A DNA stretch of 64,000 nt from Sulfitobacter sp. W027 (GCF_025143985.1 NZ_CP083564.1:621501-685500), one strand, 5' to 3'; numbered from the stretch's first letter, positions 43,609 through 53,998 are shown. A program made the numbers and translations. The notes: a model not told the origin generated them from the letters alone.

Positions 43609-44676
43609 TCAGTCGAAGGTGCCCGCACAGCGGCCCAGTAGCATAAAGGCGCGGGCAGTGCGGGTGTCAGCCAGCGATGAGATTTCCTCATCCGTTGCCT
43701 GTTTCTCGAACTCGGCAAAGGTCCGGTCAAACCGGCGCAGGAAGTGATGCGCCGCATCGCGAAAGATCGGGTCTTGTCGCATACGCGCATTGGCCAGCGC
43801 CAGTGAGGAGCGATCCCGAATGCCGCCCAAAGGCGCAATCGTGCGGCCCCGCGCACCGCTGGCGAATTGCCGCCAGACCTCGGGGCGCGCGCGGTCGGGG
43901 CGCAGGTCGTCCATATAGATGCCGTCTTGGCTGAGCAGGGTCAGCACGTCCTGCGCGGCCTGCACCAGCTGCGCGGCGGAGCGGTCCTTCAGCGCACGGC
44001 GCAGCGCGTCGAACCCGGCCTGATCTTCCGCCGTTTCGGGGAAGTTAAGCGCGCGGGTGAAATCCTCGGCAGAGAGTGGCTGCGCACTGTCGCCCGCCTG
44101 CGTGCCAAGCGCCAGTGTGGGCTGGTCTTCAGCAGCGGGCGGTGTCGGCGCGGCGGCTGGGGTGACGGGGCGCATGGACTCGTCGCGGCCCTGCAGTCCG
44201 GCCAGCGCGATCTCGGTCTTGCGGGCGCTGGCAGCAAGTTCGTCCAGCTTGCGTGCGATGCTGCCTTCGCCTGCCGGTTTGTTGCCCTGCTGTTGCGAGA
44301 TGTAGGAATGCCGGATCGCGTCGATCGCGGCTTGTAGGCGTTGGCTTTCCTCGCGCATGACCCGCCCTGCGCGGGCGGCTGTGGCCCCGACCCAGATCAT
44401 CGCGACCGGCATGATCACCACCAGCAGGATCAACGGCCCGCGCAGCCCACCGTCATTGGCACCTTCCGGCACCTCGGCGGCGATGAAGGTGAAATAGACC
44501 GCCGTGCCAAGCAGCCAAAGCGCCGAGAGCGCCCCCGCGATGATCTCAATCTCGGTGATGCTATTGGCTCTGGGACGGTCATAAACGCCTAATGGCGCGG
44601 GCCGTGCGGCGCCATTCCCGCCACGCGGGGCGCGGGGGGCTTGGTCTTGGGGTGCGGAAGCGTCGGGCTCTGCCAT
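43609..44676 (-). CDS. conserved membrane protein, function unknown
   Basis: 355 residues: disordered Pro/Ala/Arg-rich N-terminus (1-40), two membrane helices (about 45-65 and 80-100), a coiled-coil stretch (about 105-150), a Pro/Ala linker and a globular C-terminal domain (about 195-355). The ATG at 44676 follows GGGAAGG; a TTG six codons upstream is less likely. It lies 14 bases after greA in the same direction. No catalytic motif recognised. Confidence 0.78.
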   Translation of the reverse strand: MAEPDASAPQDQAPRAPRGGNGAARPAPLGVYDRPRANSITEIEIIAGALSALWLLGTAVYFTFIAAEVPEGANDGGLRGPLILLVVIMPVAMIWVGATAARAGRVMREESQRLQAAIDAIRHSYISQQQGNKPAGEGSIARKLDELAASARKTEIALAGLQGRDESMRPVTPAAAPTPPAAEDQPTLALGTQAGDSAQPLSAEDFTRALNFPETAEDQAGFDALRRALKDRSAAQLVQAAQDVLTLLSQDGIYMDDLRPDRARPEVWRQFASGARGRTIAPLGGIRDRSSLALANARMRQDPIFRDAAHHFLRRFDRTFAEFEKQATDEEISSLADTRTARAFMLLGRCAGTFD

Positions 44677-44690
44677 GTCAGCCTTCCCGT

Positions 44691-45161
44691 TCAAGCGTAG
44701 ACGATCTTGAGAACCTCATAGGACTTTTGCCCCCCGGGGGTGCGAACCTCGACGGAATCGCCTTCGTCCTTACCGATCAACGCGCGTGCGATGGGCGACT
44801 TGATGTTCAGCAAGCCCTTTTCGATATTGGCCTCATATTCACCAACGATTTGATAGGTCTTCTCTTCGTCGGTGTCCTCGTCCACCAGCGTTACCGTGGC
44901 CCCGAATTTGATCGACCCCGACAGTTTCTTGGGGTCAATCACATCCGCGAGCGAGATCACGCCCTCAAGCTCTTTGATGCGGCCTTCGATGAAAGACTGC
45001 TTTTCCTTGGCAGAATGATACTCGGCATTTTCCGACAGGTCACCATGTTCGCGCGCTTCGGCGATGGCCTTGATGATGGCGGGCCGTTCAACCGACTTGA
45101 GCTGCTTGAGTTCGACTTCGAGCGCGGTGTGACCATCGCGGGTCATCGGGATCTTTTCCAT
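44691..45161 (-). CDS. greA: transcription elongation factor GreA
   Basis: Rescues backtracked RNA polymerase by stimulating transcript cleavage. 156 residues: N-terminal coiled coil with the acidic tip segment [16 protein letters not shown] (about 40-55), then the FKBP-like domain. I chose [10 protein letters not shown] at 45161; the frame runs 10 codons further upstream without family similarity. Confidence 0.96.
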   Translation of the reverse strand: MEKIPMTRDGHTALEVELKQLKSVERPAIIKAIAEAREHGDLSENAEYHSAKEKQSFIEGRIKELEGVISLADVIDPKKLSGSIKFGATVTLVDEDTDEEKTYQIVGEYEANIEKGLLNIKSPIARALIGKDEGDSVEVRTPGGQKSYEVLKIVYA

Positions 45162-45303
45162 GGCGGTATGCCTACATAATGAGGGCCGCACCCGGGTTTT
45201 CGCCGGGGGGCGGCCAATTGCGTGTCAACTTGGGGGTTACCTGACCCAAACTGCCCGCCAATTGCAAGAGCTTAACGGTCCTGAGATCGGCGGTTGAATG
45301 CCG

Positions 45304-45684
45304 TCAATCGTATTGCACGACCTCATATTCGATCCCGTCCGCATCGTGGAAGTAGAAGCGCCGTCCGGGCTCATAATCGGCGTGATTGCCGGTGGTGAAC
45401 CCCTGCGCCAGCACTGCTTTTTCAGTCGCGTCCAAGTCATCCACCACGACTGCAATATGATTGAGCGCGCCTATCGTCTCGTAGCTGGTGTTCATCAGAG
45501 TGCCCGCCTTGCCGGGATTGTAGAGCGCGACGTAATGCGCCTCGGTGCCGACATGTTTGGTATGGCCCCCGGCCATGGCGTCGCCCTCCCATCTCAGGTG
45601 CCAGCCAAAGACCTCGCGCATCCAATTGGCGGTGGCGGCGGGGTCAGAGACGGTGAAATTGGCATGTTCAAGTTGCGCGGGCAT
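45304..45684 (-). CDS. VOC-family (glyoxalase/dioxygenase-like) protein
   Basis: 126 residues of the vicinal-oxygen-chelate fold with metal-ligand candidates His7 (LEHANF), a central His (LNHIAVVV) near 75 and Glu near 122 (EYEVVQYD). Start at ATG 45684 after AAAAGGA; an in-frame start 11 codons upstream is disfavoured. It is divergent from soxR across an 85-base gap holding a dyad, so SoxR control is likely. Exact reaction unknown. Confidence 0.8.
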   Translation of the reverse strand: MPAQLEHANFTVSDPAATANWMREVFGWHLRWEGDAMAGGHTKHVGTEAHYVALYNPGKAGTLMNTSYETIGALNHIAVVVDDLDATEKAVLAQGFTTGNHADYEPGRRFYFHDADGIEYEVVQYD

Positions 45685-45734
45685 GGCGTTTATCCTTTTT
45701 GTGATCGCTTGTGCCATCTGAGCGTAATTGTTAA

Positions 45735-45748
45735 ACCTAACTTTAGGT
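45735..45748. promoter_or_regulatory. putative SoxR operator dyad
   Basis: ACCTAA-CT-TTAGGT lies between the divergent VOC and soxR genes. Read on the minus strand it is preceded by TTG (TTGACC overlap), giving a -35-like element toward the VOC gene. MerR-family regulators bind dyads inside long-spaced promoters. The classical SoxR box is longer (CCTCAAG-type arms), so this is a candidate only. Confidence 0.5.
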
Positions 45749-45769
45749 CAAGGGAATTGTGGGGGCGAA

Positions 45770-46225
45770 ATGGCGGTAATTGAGGGGCTGTCGATCGGGG
45801 CTTTGGCAAAGCGCACCGGGCTCGCCGTTTCGGCCATTCGCTACTATGAGGCGCAGGGGCTGATCGCGCCATGGCGCAATGCGGGCGGGCAGCGGCGGTT
45901 TGATCGGGCCGATCTGCGGCGGCTGAGCTTCGTCATGATCGCCCAGCAATTCGGCTTCACCCTGCCCCAAATCAAGGCTGAGTTGGACCGCTTGCCGGGC
46001 GGGCGCACGCCAACAAAGGCCGATTGGACCCGCATTTCCGAGGGGTTCCGCGCTGCACTCGACGCGCGGATCGCCACTCTGACCAAACTGCGTGATAGCC
46101 TTGACGGCTGTATCGGCTGCGGCTGCCTGAGCTTAGAGGCCTGCGCGCTTTACAATCCGGTCGACCGCGCAGGTGAAAAAGGCCCCGGACCGCGCTATCT
46201 GATGGGGGACGAACCGGCGACCTGA
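45770..46225 (+). CDS. soxR: redox-sensing MerR-family regulator SoxR
   Basis: 151 residues: winged-helix N-terminus (SIGALAKRTGLAVSAIRYYE), dimerisation helix, and a 2Fe-2S loop with Cys114, Cys117, Cys119 and Cys125 (CIGCGC...C), the full SoxR signature. Redox-cycling compounds oxidise the cluster and switch on targets. No soxS is expected outside enterics; the divergent VOC gene is the obvious local target. Start at MAVIEG after GGGGGCG. Confidence 0.94.
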   Translation: MAVIEGLSIGALAKRTGLAVSAIRYYEAQGLIAPWRNAGGQRRFDRADLRRLSFVMIAQQFGFTLPQIKAELDRLPGGRTPTKADWTRISEGFRAALDARIATLTKLRDSLDGCIGCGCLSLEACALYNPVDRAGEKGPGPRYLMGDEPAT

Positions 46226-46351
46226 TGGGTTGCGCGTCATGTTATGTCGCTCAGAGCACCTTTTGCGCAATAAACGCAGGGTCGTGATTGCATTGCGCGT
46301 GGCTCTGGTTTAGCCAAATCCAAACCGAATTTGCCGTGAGGGAGCACCACG

Positions 46352-48004
46352 ATGGCCGAGATTGAACGCGAAGCGATGGAATATGACGTTGTGATCGTCG
46401 GCGCCGGGCCTGCTGGCCTGTCGGCTGCGATCCGGCTCAAGCAGTTGGATGCCGATTGCAATGTTGTGGTGTTGGAGAAGGGCTCCGAAGTGGGCGCGCA
46501 TATCCTGTCGGGTGCGGTGCTTGACCCTTGCGGGCTGGATGCGCTGATCCCCGATTGGAAGGAAAAAGGCGCGCCGATCAATGTGCCGGTGAAAGAAGAC
46601 AACTTCTATCTGCTGGGCGAGGCGGGCAAGCTGCGCATCCCCGAATTTCCGATGCCACCGCTGATGAAAAACCACGGCAACTACATCGTCTCCATGGGTA
46701 ATGTCTGCCGCTGGATGGCCGAGCAGGCCGAAGAACTGGGCGTCGAAGTCTTTCCCGGCATGGCCTGTTCCGAACTCGTCTTTGGCGAGAACGGCGAAGT
46801 CAAAGGCGTCGTTGCCGGTGAGATGGGTAAAAACGCCGATGGCACCCCCGGCCCCAGCTATGAGCCGGGCATGGAGCTTCACGGTAAGTATGTCTTCCTC
46901 TCCGAAGGGGTGCGCGGCAGCCTGAGCAAACAGGTGATCGCGAAATACGGGTTGGACGAGGGCAAAGAGCCGCAGAAATACGGCCTTGGCATGAAAGAGA
47001 TTTGGGAGATTGATCCCGCCAAGCATAAAGAAGGCACCGTGACTCACACCATGGGCTGGCCTCTGAACAGCAACGCGGGCGGCGGGTCGTTCATCTATCA
47101 CCTTGAGAACAATCAGGTTTACGTCGGCTTCGTTGTCCACCTTGGCTATAAGAACCCCCATGTGTTTCCCTACATGGAATTCCAGCGCTTCAAGCATCAC
47201 CCGATGGTGGCCGACCTGCTTAAAGGCGGGAAACGTGTGGCCTACGGCGCGCGGGCGATCACCGAAGGCGGTTATCAGTCGATGCCCAAAATGGTGGCCC
47301 CCGGTGTGGCGCTGCTCGGCTGTTCGGTCGGTATGGTCAACGTGCCGCGCATCAAGGGCAACCACAATGCCATGCTCTCAGGCAAGGCGGCGGCAGAGGC
47401 GGCCTATGCCGCGATCCAAGCCGGTCGGGGCGGCGATGAGCTGACCGAATATGAGGCCGATGTGCGCGAAGGGCCGATCGCGACGGACCTTAAGAAAGTG
47501 CGCAACGTCAAACCGCTGTGGTCGAAATACGGGCTCACAGCCTCTCTGGTGCTTGGTGGCTTTGATATGTGGACCAACACGCTCGGCTTCTCGCTGTTGG
47601 GCACGTTGAGCCATGGCAAGTCAGACGCCGAGGCGACCGAGCCTGCGGATCAGCACAAGAAGATCGACTATCCCAAGCCCGACGGCAAGCTCAGCTTTGA
47701 CCGTCTGACCAACGTGGCCTTCTCCTTTACCAACCACGAGGAAAGCCAGCCCGCGCACCTTAAGCTGAAAGACCCAAGTATTCCGGTCGAGGTGAACCTG
47801 CCGAAATACGCAGGCCCTTCGGCGCGCTACTGCCCGGCGGGGGTTTACGAGTTCGTCGAGGATGAAAAGACCGGCGAGACACGGTTCCAGATTAACTTCC
47901 AGAACTGCGTGCATTGCAAAACCTGCGATATCAAAGACCCGACGCAGAACATCGTCTGGACCACGCCACAGGGCGGCGACGGGCCGAACTACCCCAATAT
48001 GTAA
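46352..48004 (+). CDS. electron transfer flavoprotein-ubiquinone oxidoreductase
   Basis: Membrane-peripheral flavoprotein (550 residues) passing electrons from ETF, and so from acyl-CoA dehydrogenases, to ubiquinone. FAD Rossmann motif VGAGPAGLSAAIRLKQ (about 17-32), GCSVGMVNVPRIKG, and a C-terminal ferredoxin-type 4Fe-4S site with CPAGVYE near 492 and CVHCKTCDIKDP near 520. Full family length. It would serve the acyl-CoA dehydrogenase at 35038-36765. A second in-frame ATG eight codons downstream is possible. Confidence 0.96.
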   Translation: MAEIEREAMEYDVVIVGAGPAGLSAAIRLKQLDADCNVVVLEKGSEVGAHILSGAVLDPCGLDALIPDWKEKGAPINVPVKEDNFYLLGEAGKLRIPEFPMPPLMKNHGNYIVSMGNVCRWMAEQAEELGVEVFPGMACSELVFGENGEVKGVVAGEMGKNADGTPGPSYEPGMELHGKYVFLSEGVRGSLSKQVIAKYGLDEGKEPQKYGLGMKEIWEIDPAKHKEGTVTHTMGWPLNSNAGGGSFIYHLENNQVYVGFVVHLGYKNPHVFPYMEFQRFKHHPMVADLLKGGKRVAYGARAITEGGYQSMPKMVAPGVALLGCSVGMVNVPRIKGNHNAMLSGKAAAEAAYAAIQAGRGGDELTEYEADVREGPIATDLKKVRNVKPLWSKYGLTASLVLGGFDMWTNTLGFSLLGTLSHGKSDAEATEPADQHKKIDYPKPDGKLSFDRLTNVAFSFTNHEESQPAHLKLKDPSIPVEVNLPKYAGPSARYCPAGVYEFVEDEKTGETRFQINFQNCVHCKTCDIKDPTQNIVWTTPQGGDGPNYPNM

Positions 48005-48168
48005 ATGCTCGCCAATAGGCGCGATCAATGGACCGGCATGCGCAAGCGTGTCGGTCTTTTTCGTCGCTTCGGCGAAATCCTGTCTGCCACAGACTACATA
48101 GGGGCCACGCCATTGCGCCCGGACACAGAGATGATAGCCTGAGCGCAAAGCGATATGAGGCGGTTTGC

Positions 48169-49878
48169 ATGTTTCGGAATGTCCTAGGGTTCACCAGCGT
48201 TGCGGCGCTTTGCATCGGCCTTTCTGCGCCGCTGATGGCGCAATCCATCGCGGGCCCCTATCTGGCCGGGCGTCACGCGGCTGTGAACAGCGACTACCCG
48301 GAGGCGGCGCGTTACTATACCGAGGCCCTGGCGCGCGACCCCAAGAACATCGAACTGATGGAAAGCGCGGTGTTGTCCTATCTCTCGCTCGGGCGGGTGG
48401 ATAAGGCGCTGCCGCTGGCGCGGAACATGATTACCCTCGGCACCAAAAGCCAAGTGGCCGAGATGACCCTCGTGGCCGCTATGGCGAAAGAGGGTGATTA
48501 CAAAGCCCTGCTGGAACGCGACACCTCGGCCATCGGTCCTTGGGTTGGCGGGCTGGTGCAGGCATGGGCGCATATGGGCGCAGGCGATGTGACCGCCGCC
48601 ATGTCGGCTTTCGATAGCCTTAGCGAAGAGGCCGGGATGCAGGGTTTTGTAATGTATCACAAGGCCTTGGCGCTGGCGAGCGTGGGCGATTTCGAAGGGG
48701 CAGAGGCGATTTTCGCCAGTGAAGCGGCAGGGGCGGCAGGCCAGACCCGGCGCGGGGTCATGGCCCATGCCGAGATCCTCGGGCAATTGGACCGCCGCGA
48801 TGATGCGCTGGCCGTTCTTAAAGACGGCTTTGGCGATGACACCGATCCAGAGATTGCGCGGCTGATTGAAGCCTTGCAGCAAGACACGCCCCCCCCCTTC
48901 AGCCATATGCCCGACGCCCAAGCCGGGATGGCCGAGGTGTTTTTCACCTTCGCTGCCGTTCTGCGCAATGAGGCGGCGGGGGATTACTATGTGCTGCTCT
49001 ATTCCCGCATCTCCCGCTTCTTGCGCCCCGATCATATCGACGCGCTGCTGCTGACGGCGAGCCTTTTGGAAAACCTCGGCGAGCATGATCTGGCGATTGC
49101 TGAGTATAAATCCCTGCCTGCCAATAGCCCCGCCTATCACGCCGCTGAATTGGGCCGTGCCGAGGCGCTGCGCCGCTCGGGCAAGACCGCGCAGGCCATC
49201 GAAGTGTTAGAGCAGCTTGCGCGGAGCCATGGTGAACTGGCCGTGGTGCACTCCACGCTGGGCGACATGCTGCGGGCCGAGGAAGATTATGAGGCGGCCA
49301 TTGCCTCCTACGATCAGGCGCTTGACCTGACCGCCGAAACCGCCCGCGCCCGTTGGGTGCTGTTCTACGCTCGCGCCATCGCCAAGGAACGCAGTGGCGA
49401 TTGGGAAGGGTCCGAGGCTGATTTCCGCGCGGCGCTCAAACTGAACCCTGAGCAGCCGCAGGTCTTGAACTATCTCGGCTATTCACTGGTCGAACAGCAG
49501 CGCAGCTTGGACGAGGCGTTGGACATGATCGAACGCGCCGTCGCGGCCAGCCCCGACAGCGGTTATATCGTCGATTCTCTGGGCTGGGTGTTCTACCGTC
49601 TGGACCGCTACGACGAGGCGGTGGAGCAGATGGAACGCGCGGTTGAGTTGGAGCCCGTCGATCCGGTGGTGAATGATCACCTTGGAGACGTTTACTGGGC
49701 CGTGGGCCGCAAACGCGAGGCTGAGTTCCAATGGCGCCGGGCGCTGTCCTTCGTCGACCTCACCGATGCGGATTCCGAGGCCGACCCCGAGCGGATGCGC
49801 CGTAAACTGGAAGTGGGGCTTGATGCCGTGCTGTCCGAAGAAGGCGCGCCGCCCTTGAAGGTTGCTGCGGACGAATGA
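48169..49878 (+). CDS. periplasmic tetratricopeptide-repeat protein
   Basis: 569 residues: signal peptide (about 1-25, ending LMAQS) and many TPR-like helical pairs, clearest near residues 35-100 and 370-540 (for example [24 protein letters not shown] and [24 protein letters not shown]). TPR scaffolds bind protein partners. Start at ATG 48169 behind GAGGCG; the open frame upstream lacks a signal sequence. It overlaps ispE by four bases. Confidence 0.88.
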   Translation: MFRNVLGFTSVAALCIGLSAPLMAQSIAGPYLAGRHAAVNSDYPEAARYYTEALARDPKNIELMESAVLSYLSLGRVDKALPLARNMITLGTKSQVAEMTLVAAMAKEGDYKALLERDTSAIGPWVGGLVQAWAHMGAGDVTAAMSAFDSLSEEAGMQGFVMYHKALALASVGDFEGAEAIFASEAAGAAGQTRRGVMAHAEILGQLDRRDDALAVLKDGFGDDTDPEIARLIEALQQDTPPPFSHMPDAQAGMAEVFFTFAAVLRNEAAGDYYVLLYSRISRFLRPDHIDALLLTASLLENLGEHDLAIAEYKSLPANSPAYHAAELGRAEALRRSGKTAQAIEVLEQLARSHGELAVVHSTLGDMLRAEEDYEAAIASYDQALDLTAETARARWVLFYARAIAKERSGDWEGSEADFRAALKLNPEQPQVLNYLGYSLVEQQRSLDEALDMIERAVAASPDSGYIVDSLGWVFYRLDRYDEAVEQMERAVELEPVDPVVNDHLGDVYWAVGRKREAEFQWRRALSFVDLTDADSEADPERMRRKLEVGLDAVLSEEGAPPLKVAADE

Positions 49879-50747
49879 GCTTTCTGGAAGATGCGGCACC
49901 CGCTAGCCCCGGCGCTGCGGCGTCGCGGATGGCCTGGGCCAAGGTGAACCTGACGCTACATTGCACCGGACAACGCGCAGACGGCTATCACCTGCTGGAT
50001 TCGCTGGTGGTCCGGGCTGGCGTGGGCGATGCGTTGCATGTAGTCCCCGCCGAAGACCTGAGCCTTACGGTGAGCGGCGCACGGGCCGAAGGGGTGCCGA
50101 CCGATGCGCGCAACCTCGTGTTGCAGGCGGCAGAGATGTTGGACGCTGGCGCGGGCCGGGGCGCGGCATTGCATCTGGAGAAACATTTGCCTGCTGCCGC
50201 GGGGATCGGGGGCGGCTCTGCAGATGCGGCGGCGGCGTTAGATTTGCTCTCCGCGCATTGGGGCGTCCCGCTGCCCGCAGACACGGCGCGGCTCGGGGCC
50301 GATGTGCCGGTTTGCCTGACACGCGGCCCGCAGCGGATGCAGGGGGTGGGGGAGGTCCTCACGCCGCTCTCCGCGCTGCCGCCCTGCCAGATGGTGCTGG
50401 TGAACCCCGGTGTGGATGTGCCGACGCCTGCTGTCTTCTCGGCCCTGAGCGACAAGAACCAGCCGCCGATGCCGGATGTGATCCCGACTTTCGCAGGCTT
50501 TTCTGATCTCATCGATTTTCTCCGCGAGCAGCGCAATGACCTCGCTGCCCCGGCCATCGCACGGGAACCGGTCATCGCGTCTTGTCTGGAGGCATTGAGC
50601 GACGCGGCGCTGGCGCGGATGTCGGGCTCCGGCGCGACTTGTTTCGGCCTCTACGCCAATGCCGCGCAGGCTAAAGCCGCCGCCCACCGCATCAGCGCCG
50701 CCGCGCCCCACTGGTGGGTCGCCGCCGCGCCGATCCTGGCCGCTTAG
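49875..50747 (+). CDS. ispE: 4-diphosphocytidyl-2-C-methyl-D-erythritol kinase
   Basis: GHMP kinase of the non-mevalonate isoprenoid pathway, 290 residues. [20 protein letters not shown] near residues 19-38 and the ATP loop [17 protein letters not shown] near 109-125 are diagnostic. It is convergent with the polyprenyl synthase gene, their ends overlapping by four bases. Both genes serve isoprenoid and quinone supply. Confidence 0.95.
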   Translation: MSFLEDAAPASPGAAASRMAWAKVNLTLHCTGQRADGYHLLDSLVVRAGVGDALHVVPAEDLSLTVSGARAEGVPTDARNLVLQAAEMLDAGAGRGAALHLEKHLPAAAGIGGGSADAAAALDLLSAHWGVPLPADTARLGADVPVCLTRGPQRMQGVGEVLTPLSALPPCQMVLVNPGVDVPTPAVFSALSDKNQPPMPDVIPTFAGFSDLIDFLREQRNDLAAPAIAREPVIASCLEALSDAALARMSGSGATCFGLYANAAQAKAAAHRISAAAPHWWVAAAPILAA

Positions 50748-51748
50748 CTGATCCGGCTGACCACGTAGTCGGCCAGATCGATCAACATGTCTTTCAACTC
50801 ATGGTCGGGCAGGGGGGCAAGCGCCGCTTTGGCCTTTTCCGCCCAGTCACAGGCATCGCGCTGCGTCGCGGTCAGCGTGTCGTGCTTGTACAGCAGCATC
50901 AGCGCATGGTCGAGGTCACCATCCTCCTGCTTGCCCTTTTCGATGGTGCGCACCCAAAAGGCGCGCTCCTCCGCATCGGCCTTGGCCACGGCCTTAATCA
51001 CCGGCAGGGTCAGCTTGCGCTCGCGGAAATCATCGCCCACGTTTTTGCCTGTGGCGCCGGTATCGCCTTGATAATCCAGCAGGTCGTCGACGATCTGGAA
51101 TGCGATGCCAAGGGCGTCACCATAGTCGTAAAGCGCTTTGACCTGACCTTTTGGCGCGTCGGCGATCACGCCACCCACTTCCGTCGCGGCTGAGAACAAC
51201 GCCGCCGTTTTGCCCCGCACGACTTGCAGGTAGACCGCCTCGTCCGTAGCCAAATTCTGCGCCGCTGTCAGTTGCAACACCTCGCCCTCTGCAATCGTCG
51301 CCGCAGCATTGGACAGGATGCGCATGACGGGCATTGAGCCCGGTTCGGTCATCAACTGAAAGCTGCGCGCGAAGAGGTAATCGCCGACCAGCACCGACGA
51401 CTGGTTGTCCCACAAGAGATTCGCCGTGGGCCGCCCCCGCCGCTGGGCGCTTTCGTCCACCACATCGTCATGCAGCAGCGTCGCGGTGTGGATGAACTCC
51501 ACCGTAGCGGCCAGATGGACGTGATAGGGGCCGTCGTAGCCACACATTCGTGCCGCCGCGAGTGTCAGCATCGGGCGTAGGCGCTTGCCGCCCGCTTCGA
51601 CCAGATGGGCGGTGACTTCGGGGATGCGGGGCGCGTGTTTCGACGCCATCCGCTCGCGGATCAGCGCGCTCACCGCCGCCATATCATCACTCAGATAGGC
51701 CGCCATGCGGTCGTGCGGTTTGCCCGTTGCATCACTTTTCATCATCAT
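50744..51748 (-). CDS. all-trans polyprenyl diphosphate synthase (IspB-like)
   Basis: Builds the long prenyl tail of ubiquinone. 334 residues with both aspartate-rich motifs: [15 protein letters not shown] near 88-102 and [16 protein letters not shown] near 219-234. Start taken at the first of three consecutive ATGs (51748); a further ATG seven codons upstream is possible. Chain length (decaprenyl is usual in Rhodobacterales) cannot be read from sequence. Confidence 0.93.
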   Translation of the reverse strand: MMMKSDATGKPHDRMAAYLSDDMAAVSALIRERMASKHAPRIPEVTAHLVEAGGKRLRPMLTLAAARMCGYDGPYHVHLAATVEFIHTATLLHDDVVDESAQRRGRPTANLLWDNQSSVLVGDYLFARSFQLMTEPGSMPVMRILSNAAATIAEGEVLQLTAAQNLATDEAVYLQVVRGKTAALFSAATEVGGVIADAPKGQVKALYDYGDALGIAFQIVDDLLDYQGDTGATGKNVGDDFRERKLTLPVIKAVAKADAEERAFWVRTIEKGKQEDGDLDHALMLLYKHDTLTATQRDACDWAEKAKAALAPLPDHELKDMLIDLADYVVSRIS

Positions 51749-51797
51749 TTCCCGCGTCCCGCTCGACATGCCGGTGATCCGGCTTTACATCTTTGAT

Positions 51798-52013
51798 ATG
51801 AAGGAACTTTTGCGCAGCACCGACATGACCATCATCGCCTTTGCCACCGCCCTTCTCAGGGGGGAGGATATAGACTGCTTTGAAATGGACGTAAACATGA
51901 GCGTGCTCGAAGGTGGCATCGGAATTTTCCCGCGCCGTTTGATGGTGCACCCCGATGACCATGACGCCGCCCTACGGGTCATGCGCGACAATGAGATCCC
52001 CCTCGGGCTGTGA
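51798..52013 (+). CDS. DUF2007-family protein
   Basis: A 71-residue protein starting MKELLRSTDMTIIAFATALL, the DUF2007 (putative signal-transducing) pattern: a short ferredoxin-like domain with a conserved central loop (FEMDVNMSVLEGGIGIFPRRLMV). Divergent from the polyprenyl synthase by 49 bases and overlapping the methyltransferase by four bases. Function unknown. Confidence 0.82.
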   Translation: MKELLRSTDMTIIAFATALLRGEDIDCFEMDVNMSVLEGGIGIFPRRLMVHPDDHDAALRVMRDNEIPLGL

Positions 52014-52777
52014 CCCGTTTCATCGAAGATGACCTGACCTGCGATGCCTTCTTGGGGGGTAACCTGCACCTGTGGCAGCCGCGCCGGGGGCGCGGCTATC
52101 GTGCCGGGGTGGACCCGGTCTTGCTGGCCGCGAGTGTCGAGGCGATGGCAGGGCAGAGCGTGTTGGAACTGGGCTGTGGGGTGGGAGCTGCGGTACTGTG
52201 CTTGGGCGCCCGGGTGCCGGGGCTGGCGCTGACGGGGTGTGAGCTACAGCCAGCCTATGCCGATCTTGCGCGGCGCAATGGCGGGGAGGCGCTGGAGGTG
52301 GTGGAGGCCGATTTGACCGACATGCCATTGCACCTGCGCCAACGGCAATTCGATCATGTGCTGGCCAACCCGCCCTATTTTGACCGCGCCGCTTCGGTCC
52401 AGTCCCGCGAGCCGGGACGAGAGACCGCCTTGGGTGAGGCCACGCCTTTACGGCAATGGGTCCGCATGGCGGCAAAACGATTGAAACCGAAGGGGCAGGC
52501 GCATTTTATCCACCGCGCGGAACGGTTGCCTGAGCTTCTGGCGGCGCTGCCGCATGAGATGGGGTCGGTCGAAGTGTTGCCGCTTGCCTCACGCGTAGGA
52601 CGGCCGCCGGAACTGATTCTTCTGCGCGCGCGCAAGAACGGTCGGGGCGCGTTCCGTCTCTACCACAGCTACGTCATGCACATCGGTGCACAGCATGAGA
52701 TGGATGGCATTAGCTATGTGCCCGAAATCGAAGCGGTCCTGCGCTGCGGTGCGCCGCTGGTTTTTCCTACCTCTTAA
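52010..52777 (+). CDS. TrmN6-type N6-adenine methyltransferase
   Basis: 255 residues. SAM-binding motif I VLELGCGVGAAVL (about 52-64) and the catalytic NPPYF (about 119-123) of N6-adenine methyltransferases. Closest to tRNA1(Val) A37 methyltransferase TrmN6/YfiC. Substrate assignment is by family only. Coupled to the DUF2007 gene. Confidence 0.88.
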   Translation: MTRFIEDDLTCDAFLGGNLHLWQPRRGRGYRAGVDPVLLAASVEAMAGQSVLELGCGVGAAVLCLGARVPGLALTGCELQPAYADLARRNGGEALEVVEADLTDMPLHLRQRQFDHVLANPPYFDRAASVQSREPGRETALGEATPLRQWVRMAAKRLKPKGQAHFIHRAERLPELLAALPHEMGSVEVLPLASRVGRPPELILLRARKNGRGAFRLYHSYVMHIGAQHEMDGISYVPEIEAVLRCGAPLVFPTS

Positions 52778-52877
52778 GCATTTTTTCACCAACTTCACCC
52801 CTATGCTGCGGTGCTGCGTGACTTGTGTGTCGCGCTGTGGTCCACTGAATTTCTAAACACCAATCATGGAGGATTGT

Positions 52878-53042
52878 ATGGCTTTGAGCGCACATCTGGA
52901 TACCCTGAAGCGAAAGCATCAGGCAATGAGTGAGGCGGTTGAATCCGCGCAACGCGCCCCCGGTATGGACGATCTAAAAGTGGCTTCCATGAAAAAGGAA
53001 AAACTGCGCCTGAAGGAGGAGATTAGCCGACTGTCGAGCTAA
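52878..53042 (+). CDS. DUF465 (YdcH-family) small helical protein
   Basis: A 54-residue, highly charged helical protein starting MALSAHLDTLKRKHQAMSEA, matching the DUF465/YdcH family of short coiled-coil proteins. GGAGG lies seven bases before the ATG. Common single-gene transcript in alphaproteobacteria; function unknown. Confidence 0.85.
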   Translation: MALSAHLDTLKRKHQAMSEAVESAQRAPGMDDLKVASMKKEKLRLKEEISRLSS

Positions 53043-53180
53043 TCCTTAACAAGAGTTAAAGCTCTCTTGATGGCTGTCGTTCCGTCTTGGCGGGGCGGCA
53101 GCTTAGTTTTTGTTTACGGCTGGCGCATACTCATGCCGCGCGGTGGCTTGGAGGGGCGGATGTCGCCCCTAGCCAATATA

Positions 53181-53213
53181 AAAAAGGCCAGCCTCATGAA
53201 GGGCTGGCCTTTT
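53181..53213. terminator. bidirectional terminator before phaB end
   Basis: GGCCAGCC (53186-53193) and GGCTGGCC (53202-53209) pair perfectly, flanked by five A on the left and four T on the right, so it can stop both DUF465 and phaAB transcripts. A second stem, AGGGGCG/CGCCCCT (53152-53170), lies just before it. The remaining gap from 53043 holds nothing else I can support. Confidence 0.85.
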
Positions 53214-53235
53214 CAATCCTGATAGGTCTCGCCAG

Positions 53236-53958
53236 TTAAACGACGAATTGCGCGCCATTGGCTGAGATGGTCGAGCCATTGATGAAACCTGCATCGTCCG
53301 AGACCAAAAAGGCCACGGCGCGGGCGATTTCTTCGGGTTCACCCAGACGGCCTGCGGGGATCTGCGCGATGATGCTCTCACGGACTTTTTCGGGCACGGC
53401 CATGACCATATCGGTTGCGATATAGCCGGGGCAGATCGCATTCGCGGTGATGCCTGCGCGCGCGCCTTCCTGGGCCAGTGATTTCACGATGCCCAGATCG
53501 CCTGCCTTGGTGGCGGCATAGTTTACCTGCGCGAACTGACCTTTCTGCCCATTGATCGAAGAGATCACGACCACGCGCCCGAATTTGCGTTCACGCATGC
53601 CGGGCCAGACCGGATGGATCGTGTTGAAAACGCCGGTGAGATTGGTCGCGATGACCTCATTCCACTGATCGGGGGTCATTTTATGGAACGGCGCATCGCG
53701 GGTGATGCCTGCGTTGGCAACGACCACTTCGATAGGGCCAAGATCGGCTTCGACCTGTTCGATCCCTGCTTTGGAGGCCTCGTAGTCTGCCACGTTCCAT
53801 TTATAGGTCTTGATGCCGGTCTCTTCGGTGAATTTCGCGGCAGCCTCGTCATTGCCGGCATAGGTGGCGGCGACGGTATAGCCTTTGTCCTTCAGCGTGG
53901 TGGAGATGGCCGCGCCAATGCCGCGACTGCCTCCGGTGACCAAAGCGATGCGTGACAT
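53236..53958 (-). CDS. phaB: acetoacetyl-CoA reductase
   Basis: NADPH-dependent SDR (240 residues) making (R)-3-hydroxybutyryl-CoA for polyhydroxybutyrate. TGGSRGIGAAI at 8-18, NAGITRD near 84-90, catalytic YAATKAG near 147-153. Downstream of phaA on the same strand with a 76-base gap containing a strong hairpin. The synthase phaC is not in the window. Confidence 0.95.
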   Translation of the reverse strand: MSRIALVTGGSRGIGAAISTTLKDKGYTVAATYAGNDEAAAKFTEETGIKTYKWNVADYEASKAGIEQVEADLGPIEVVVANAGITRDAPFHKMTPDQWNEVIATNLTGVFNTIHPVWPGMRERKFGRVVVISSINGQKGQFAQVNYAATKAGDLGIVKSLAQEGARAGITANAICPGYIATDMVMAVPEKVRESIIAQIPAGRLGEPEEIARAVAFLVSDDAGFINGSTISANGAQFVV

Positions 53959-53998
53959 GTAATCCCTCCCTCAAGGTAATGTTCTTGCAAATGCATGT

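Noticed and set aside
46263..46298. Inverted repeat TTGCGCAAT / ATTGCGC before the ETF-QO gene
   Set aside because: The arms are separated by 20 bases with no promoter alignment; treated as chance.
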